Part shown: piece after piece, positions 57,494-64,000 of the stretch | Layout: the number at the start of each line of letters is the position of its first letter | Numbering within the stretch: the stretch's first letter is position 1 | DNA from: Hyaloperonospora brassicae | Lineage: Eukaryota; Oomycota; Peronosporomycetes; Peronosporales; Peronosporaceae | Length of the DNA: 64,000 nt | Assembly (NCBI GenBank): GCA_947650285.1 | Contig: CANTFL010001260.1 | Coordinates: 234,112-298,111 of the forward strand | Direction of reading: 5' to 3' | Made by a program: the position numbers and the translations under genes | The notes under the pieces: generated by a model | The model's input: only the letters and a program-made list of their open reading frames with translations | Databases searched by the model: none | Told to the model about the DNA's origin: nothing

Positions 57494-59538
57494 GTAGGTA
57501 GTCAGGTAGACAGATCGACAGACAGATGGGCGGTCGTACATGCATTATTTCATGATCCTTCTCTTTTCTTTCCGTCCGTTTCGAAACAAAGTTTCTACCT
57601 TTCTTGACGGTCAGAAAGGTTACGTAGACATCCTACCAACCCGTTCCTACCCTATTCAGGTCGAGACTTTACATTCCGAACCGCTCGCAGCTACTGATCG
57701 GTCCTTGCTAGTAGCGCTTGCGTGGCTTGATACTGCCATGTCATGGGCAAATCCAGATGATTCGGACAGCGTTTGGAAGCCAACCAGGTTCGAGTCCTTT
57801 CCGTTCATTGCATTGTTGGAGATATGCATTGCACCGCTTCGAGAGGTGATCCACATCGATAGGAGAGCGACGTGAATGACCGCTCTAAGTGACGTGAATC
57901 ACGTATTCACGTTAGTTAGAGAGGTCATTCACGTCACTTAGAGAGGTCGTTCACGTCGCTTGGAGAGGTGACTCACGTAAGATGATAGGTTAATATTGCA
58001 GTGCAGTTGTCTGCTCGTTCGTACAAAGGGTCCTCCCAGGTGGTGGGCCGTACCATCGCGTCTATTTTTCTCGCACGTTTTCGAAAGGATCTTGGGCTCG
58101 TTTCTAGGGTCAATTCGAACCGGCATTCAATTAATTGGTGCGGTTGTAAATACCCACGGTACCGACCAGGTGGTAAGCCCTTCCGTTTACAAACGCTAAA
58201 GAAGAAAAGGATGCGCCACCCCGTAAAAACATTCGCGTAAAAGTCCGTCGCATTAGTTGCAGGTGGGAGAACGCTGAGCGGCAGGTTGTGGTCAGACTGT
58301 GGGCACGTCCACCACCGCCGCTCACGTGTTGAGGACAAAAGCTCTGCCGAGCAGACTCGCCGATCTCGCCACAGTCGCCTCGATGTGTGAAACGGCATTT
58401 GACGCTACAACAGAAGTGTAAAGTGACGCCATAGAGAGCGACCAAGTTGGTAGACCGACTGACCGACGAAGGAGTTTACAAAACTGGGCTTCACCAGTGC
58501 TAATGCTCATTGCTGATACGGATGGCATAGGTGTTGAGCAAGCATTGGCACAATGATGCCGATACCACGATACCATCAACGGATCATGACAGTCGATGAG
58601 GCACTGCCTGCTTCACCTTCTACATCTCGTCAAGTAGAAATGAAAGCACTAGCTGAACGAGCGGTGGACAGACCAGCGAATAAGGTACCGTACCTCCGTC
58701 GTGTCTGTCGCCCGTCGTGTTGACCTGACCAGTCCAACACGACCGGTGAAACTACGGCACATACCGTCAAACAGCCCTTGCACTGATGATAGCGCGGTAG
58801 ATACCATGAAACATCCCTCGGACTGATGACAGTGGCACCGAAGCAGCACAAGAAAGATAGGCTCGCAAGCAATAGGGGAGGCGGTATTCATCGGAACTCC
58901 CCGTTTGTGTTCTCCACCTCGTCTGCGGTGGCGTGCGGTAATGTCAGAGCGCGGCAACAGTCTGCCACCTTTGCTGCAGCCGAACGAGAAGAAAAAATGC
59001 AGACTTTCGACTCTGCTTCAGATGGTGGGACGCTTGTCCCACGTGTCAGTGCGTCGAGCGAGTTTGACTCCACCAAGCGGTCATTTCTGCCTCGCGGACG
59101 GCCACGCAAATTGTATCCTGACTGGTGAAATACGAGCTCCGGGAAAACGGTCAACGCCTTGCTCGTGGTACTGCCTCATCGCGACGTTCGTATCAGCTGA
59201 TCGAGTAGGTCATCGTGGTTGCGGCCAGCATGTGTGTTTGTACATCACGCCACCCGTTGCTACCGTGATTGTTTGTACGCCACGCCACTCATTGCTACCA
59301 TGTGTGTTTCTACGGCACACGGCAACAGTGCGTGGCGCCCTCTCGCATTCACCCGACTACGTCAGTGCGTGGTTGTACCTTTACAGTGAAAACGCTTCGC
59401 GCTATTGCACGCAGACTTTGTCCATTCCTCAAGTTCACACGTCCTGCTCAAGCTGAAGGATCTATCTGGTGTCTATCTGTCGATCCTTCTATCTATCTAC
59501 CTGTCTATCTGGCGATCTACCTGTCTATCGACACGATG

Positions 59539-60348
59539 ATGAAGTTCTCTCGGGTCTGCACAACGATCGGTTCTCTTCTCCTACTCGTTGCAGAATCAAT
59601 CCATCTCGCCCAAGCTCAATGCTCCGACGTCCACGTCGTTTTTGCTCGCGGCAGTGGTGAAATGCAAGGTCTCGGTATCTGTGGCGAGCCCCTCGTCAGC
59701 GGCATCACGTCCAACCTCGGCGGCATGAGCGTCACATCCTATGCAGTGAACTACCTCGCATCGATGGACCAAAGCAGTGCTGGTCCTGGTGCCACCGACA
59801 TGACGAACCATGTCACGTCAGTGGCTCAAGCATGCCCCAACACCGTCTTTGTGCTGGGTGGGTACTCGCAAGGAGCCAGCGTCGTATCCATCTCTCTCGG
59901 CATCAGTACGATGCTCGGTTCTGGAGAAGCCATCCCGGAGACCTTGGCGCCTAAAATCAGCGCGATCGTCACGTTCGGCAACCCTCTGAAGCTCACGGGT
60001 CAGACGATCGATAGTTCGAGTCAGACGTACGCGTCCAAGGCGATTGAATTCTGCAACATGGGCGACCCGGTGTGCGGCGGCGGCTTCAACACAATGGCGC
60101 ACATGATGTACGCAACGGACGGAAGCGTGGCGACCGCAGCACAAAAAGCTGCTGCATTGGTACAAGGCAACGCGGGGGTGCGTGGCAACGCGGGAGCGCA
60201 GGGTGGCGGAAGCCCCCCGAGTAACGCGGGAGTGCAGGGCAGTCCGGGAGTGCAAGGCGGCGAGGGCTTCCAGGGCAACGCGGGGTTCCCGGGTAACTCA
60301 CGGTTCTCGGGTAACTCAGGGTTCCCGGGATTCGGGTTTCCCAGGTAA
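59539..60348 (+). CDS. Secreted cutinase, copy 5
   Basis: 269 residues from the ATG at 59539; an ATG one codon earlier (59536) is equally possible because ATGATG replaces ATCATG here. Residue 6 is Val rather than Ile, inside the signal peptide; the mature enzyme is the same as in copies 3, 4 and 6. A TAG found in the other units before the gene is TGG here, so the frame is open far upstream, but the added sequence is repetitive 5' flank and not believable protein. Confidence 0.95.
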   Translation: MKFSRVCTTIGSLLLLVAESIHLAQAQCSDVHVVFARGSGEMQGLGICGEPLVSGITSNLGGMSVTSYAVNYLASMDQSSAGPGATDMTNHVTSVAQACPNTVFVLGGYSQGASVVSISLGISTMLGSGEAIPETLAPKISAIVTFGNPLKLTGQTIDSSSQTYASKAIEFCNMGDPVCGGGFNTMAHMMYATDGSVATAAQKAAALVQGNAGVRGNAGAQGGGSPPSNAGVQGSPGVQGGEGFQGNAGFPGNSRFSGNSGFPGFGFPR

Positions 60349-62843
60349 CTCAGAGTCCCCGGGCAACGCGGGGGCGCCGCGTGCATTATTTCTGTATGCT
60401 CTAGCTGAGTCTTTTGATCGATATGATGATGCGTAATTGTGGAGCTCAAAACAATGTGTATACGTGTATCAAGTGTTCCATGTTTGTTGCGTCGTGTCGG
60501 ATAAGTTAGTTCGTTGTGTCGTGTTGGATGAGTAAGTTACAGGTACGTCATCAATCAATGGCAGGGTCAGAGTCTGGTGAGTTTCTTTTGAACAAGTACA
60601 GCTTCGAATGGCAAGAGTGCTTTGCATCATGTAGTAGACGATCGCGCCACACTGTTGGTCAGAAGATCGAGCAAACTAGCGGAGATGCAGATAGGCAGAA
60701 GAACGGACGAACGAGCGGACAGGCAGATAGGCAGAAGAACGGACGAACGAGCGGACAGGCAGATAGGCAGAAGAACGGACGAACGAGCGGACAGGCAGAT
60801 AGGCAGGTAGACAGATCGACAGACAGATGGGCGCGTCGTACATGTATTATTTCATGATCCGTTCTCTTTTCTTTCCGTCCGTTTCGAAACAAAGTTTCTA
60901 CCTTTCTTGACGGTCAGAAAGGTTACGTAGACATCCTACCAACCCGTTCCTACCCTATTCAGGTCGAGACTTTACATTCCGAACCGCTCGCAGCTACTGA
61001 TCGGTCCTTGCTAGTAGCGCTTGCGTGGCTTGATACTGCCATGTCATGGGCAAATCCAGATGATTCGGACAGCGTTTGGAAGCCAACCAGGTTCGAGTCC
61101 TTTCCGTTCATTGCATTGTCGGAGATATGCATTGCACCGCTTCGAGAGGTGATCCACATCGATAGGAGAGCGACGTGAATGACCGCTCTAAGTGACGTGA
61201 ATCACGTATTCACGTTAGTTAGAGAGGTCATTCACGTCACTTAGAGAGGTCGTTCACGTCGCTTGGAGAGGTGACTCACGTAAGATGATAGGTTAATATT
61301 GCAGTGCAGTTGTCTGCTCGTTCGTACAAAGGGTCCTCTCAGGTGGTGGGCCGTACCATTGCGTCTATTTTTCTCGCACGTTTTCGAAAGGATCTTGGGC
61401 TCGTTTCTAGGGTCAATTCGAACCGGCATTCAATTAACTGGTGCGGTTGTAAATACCCACGGTACCGACCAGGTGGTAAGCCCTTCCGTTTACAAACGCT
61501 GTAGAAGAAAAGGATGGCCGCCACCACGTAAAAACATCCGCGTAAAAGTCCGTCGCATTACTTGCAGGTGGGAGAACGCTGAGCGGCAGGTTGTGGTCAG
61601 ACTGTGGGCACGTCCACCACCGCCACCCACGTGTTGAGGACAAAAGCTCTGCCGAGCAGACTCGCCGATCTCGCCACAGTCGCCTCGATGTGTGAAACGG
61701 CATTTGACGCTACAACCGAACTGTAAAGTGACGCCATAGAGAGCGGCCAAGTTGATAGACCGACTGACCGACGAAGGAGTTTACAAAACTGGGCTTTACC
61801 AGTGCTAATGCTCATTGCTGATACGGATGGCATGAGTGTTGAGCAAGCATTGACACAATGATGCCGATACCACGATACCATCAACGGAACATGACGGTCG
61901 ACGAGGCACTGCCTTCTTCACTTTCTACATCTCATCAAGTAGAAATGAAAGCACTAGCTGAACGAGCGGTGGACAGACCAGCGAATAAGGTACCGTACCT
62001 CCGTCGTGTCTGTCGCCCGTCGTGTTGACCTGACCAGTCCAACACGACCGGTGAAACTACGGCACATACCGTCAAACAGCCCCTGCACTGATGACAGCGC
62101 GGTAGATACCATGAAACATCCCTCGGACTGATGACAGTGGCACCGAAGCAGCACAAGAAAGATAGGCTCGCAAGCAATAGGGGAGGCGTATTCATCGGAA
62201 CTCCCCGTTTGTGTTCTGCACCTCGTCTGCGGTGGCGTGCGGCAATGTCAGAGCGCGGCAACAGTCTGCCACCTTTGCAGCAGCCGAACGAGAAGAAAAA
62301 AATGCAGACTTTCGGCTCTGCTTCAGACGGTGGGACGCTTGTCCCACATGTCAGTGCGTCGAGCGAGTTTGACTCCACCAAGCGGTCATTTCTACCTCGT
62401 GGACGGCCACGTAAATTGTATCCTGACTGGTGAAATACGAGCTCCGGGAAAAAGGTCAACGCCTTGCTTGTGGTACTGCCTCATCGCGACGTTCGTATCA
62501 GCTGATCGAGTAGGTCATCGTGGTTGCGGCCAGCATGTGTGTTTGTACACCACGCCACCCGTTGCTACCGTGTTTGTTTGTACACCACGCCACTCGTTGC
62601 TACCATGTGTGTTTCTACGGCACACGGCAACAGTGCGTGGCGCCCTCTCGCATTTACCCGACTACGTCAGTGCGTGGTTGTACCTTTACAGTGAAAACGC
62701 TTCGCGCTATTGCACGCAGACTTTGTCCATTCCTCAAGTTCACACGTCCTGCTCAAGCTGAAGGATCTATCTAGTGTCTATCTGTCGATCCTTCCATCTA
62801 TCTACCTGTCTATCTGGCGGTCTACCTGTCTACCGACACGATC

Positions 62844-63653
62844 ATGAAGTTCTCTCGGATCTGCACAACGATCGGTTCTCTTCTCCTACTCGTTGCAGAA
62901 TCAATCCATCTCGCCCAAGCTCAATGCTCCGACGTCCACGTCGTTTTTGCTCGCGGCAGTGGTGAAATGCAAGGTCTCGGTATCTGTGGCGAGCCCCTCG
63001 TCAGCGGCATCACGTCCAACCTCGGTGGCATGAGCGTCACATCCTATGCAGTGAACTACCTCGCATCGATGGACCAAAGCAGTGCTGGTCCTGGCGCCAC
63101 CGACATGACGAACCATGTCACGTCAGTGGCTCAAGCATGCCCCAACACCGTCTTTGTGCTGGGTGGGTACTCGCAAGGAGCCAGCGTCGTATCCATCTCT
63201 CTCGGCATCAGTACGATGCTCGGTTCTGGAGAAGCCATCCCGGAGACCTTGGCGCCTAAAATCAGCGCGATCGTCACGTTCGGCAACCCTCTGAAGCTCA
63301 CGGGTCAGACGATCGATAGTTCGAGTCAGACGTACGCGTCCAAGGCGATTGAATTCTGCAACATGGGCGACCCGGTGTGCGGCGGCGGCTTCAACACAAT
63401 GGCGCACATGATGTACGCAACGGACGGAAGCGTGGCGACCGCAGCACAAAAAGCTGCTGCATTGGTACAAGGCAACGCGGGGGTGCGTGGCAACGCGGGA
63501 GCGCAGGGTGGCGGAAGCCCCCCGAGTAACGCGGGAGTACAGGGCAGTCCGGGAGTGCAAGGCGGCGAGGGCTTCCAGGGCAACGCGGGGTTCCCGGGAA
63601 ACTCACGGTTCTCGGGTAACTCAGGGTTCCCGGGATTCGGGTTTCCCAGGTAA
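62844..63653 (+). CDS. Secreted cutinase, copy 6
   Basis: 269 residues, protein identical to copies 3 and 4. All catalytic and cysteine residues are present. The unit is cut by the window end in the downstream repeat tract, so the array may continue. Confidence 0.95.
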   Translation: MKFSRICTTIGSLLLLVAESIHLAQAQCSDVHVVFARGSGEMQGLGICGEPLVSGITSNLGGMSVTSYAVNYLASMDQSSAGPGATDMTNHVTSVAQACPNTVFVLGGYSQGASVVSISLGISTMLGSGEAIPETLAPKISAIVTFGNPLKLTGQTIDSSSQTYASKAIEFCNMGDPVCGGGFNTMAHMMYATDGSVATAAQKAAALVQGNAGVRGNAGAQGGGSPPSNAGVQGSPGVQGGEGFQGNAGFPGNSRFSGNSGFPGFGFPR

Positions 63654-64000
63654 CTCAGAGTCCCCGGGCAACGCGGGGGCGCCGCGTGCATTATTTCTGT
63701 ATGCTCTGGCTGAGTCTTTTGATCGATATGATGATGCGTAATTGTGGAGCTCAAAACAATGTGTATACGTGTATCAAGTGTTCCATGTTTGTTGCGTCGT
63801 GTCGGATAAGTTAGTTCGTTGTGTCGTGTTGGATGAGTAAGTTACAGGTACGTCATCAATGACAGGGCCAGAGTCTGGTGAATTTCTTCTGAACAAGTAC
63901 AGCTTCGAATGGCAAGAGTGCTTTGCATCATGTGGTAGACAATCGTGCCACACTGATGGTCAGAAGATCGAGCAAACTAGCGGAGATGCAGATAGGCAGA

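Noticed and set aside
59269..60348. 359-codon version of cutinase copy 5
   Set aside because: The extra 90 codons read through repetitive 5' flank after loss of one TAG; the signal peptide starts at the internal Met.

Overview
The window looks like a gene-poor, repeat-dominated stretch of an oomycete genome (Phytophthora or a related downy-mildew lineage; inference). The support is an intronless secreted cutinase in many near-identical copies, an oomycete-like Inr upstream of each copy, a chromodomain Ty3/gypsy element, and RNase H-bearing LINEs. No rRNA, tRNA, CRISPR or bacterial feature was seen.

Layout. 0.3-2.4 kb (minus): one host-like gene for a polyQ protein with two SAM-like helical segments and two SANT/Myb-like segments. 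2.4-6.3 kb: no recognisable gene. 6.3-9.6 kb (minus): decayed LINE with a CAA-type tail. 10.07-18.05 kb (minus): complete, fairly young Ty3/gypsy chromovirus with 391-bp LTRs, an exact 5-bp target duplication, broken gag/pol, and a long opposite-strand ORF that overlaps the chromodomain region. 18.25-18.69 kb: older solo LTR of the same group. 20.6-30.7 kb: decayed Gag-like coiled-coil sequence, LTRs of a second family (TGTGG...CCACA), and a probable hAT remnant. 30.7-34.2 kb: AT-rich, empty. 34.2-38.8 kb (minus): second, larger LINE remnant (endonuclease, RT, RNase H) containing an isolated 24-bp perfect hairpin. 39.6-40.5 kb: another second-family LTR. 42.99-64.0 kb: tandem array of ~3.3-kb units, each with one cutinase gene. 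The first copy is 5'-truncated, five are full length, and the array runs off the window. A 5'-truncated LINE with an exact 16-bp target duplication splits the first unit from the second.

Main observation. The Ty3 element is packed from LTR to LTR with short perfect inverted repeats (stems mostly 6-10 bp, loops 2-18 nt), through gag, pol, the antisense ORF and both LTRs. Two hairpins are kept in the older solo LTR with changed sequence, including one paired C:G to T:A exchange. All six differences between the element's two LTRs fall outside stems. This suggests selection for a globally folded transcript, comparable to genome-scale ordered structure in some RNA viruses. I do not know of this being described for oomycete retroelements.

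How parts relate. The cutinase units are almost identical in protein sequence, which implies very recent amplification or ongoing homogenisation of a secreted cutin-degrading enzyme. Each unit carries a large imperfect palindrome, and the LINE inserted into one arm of it. Everything between the first gene and the array is transposon debris of several ages.
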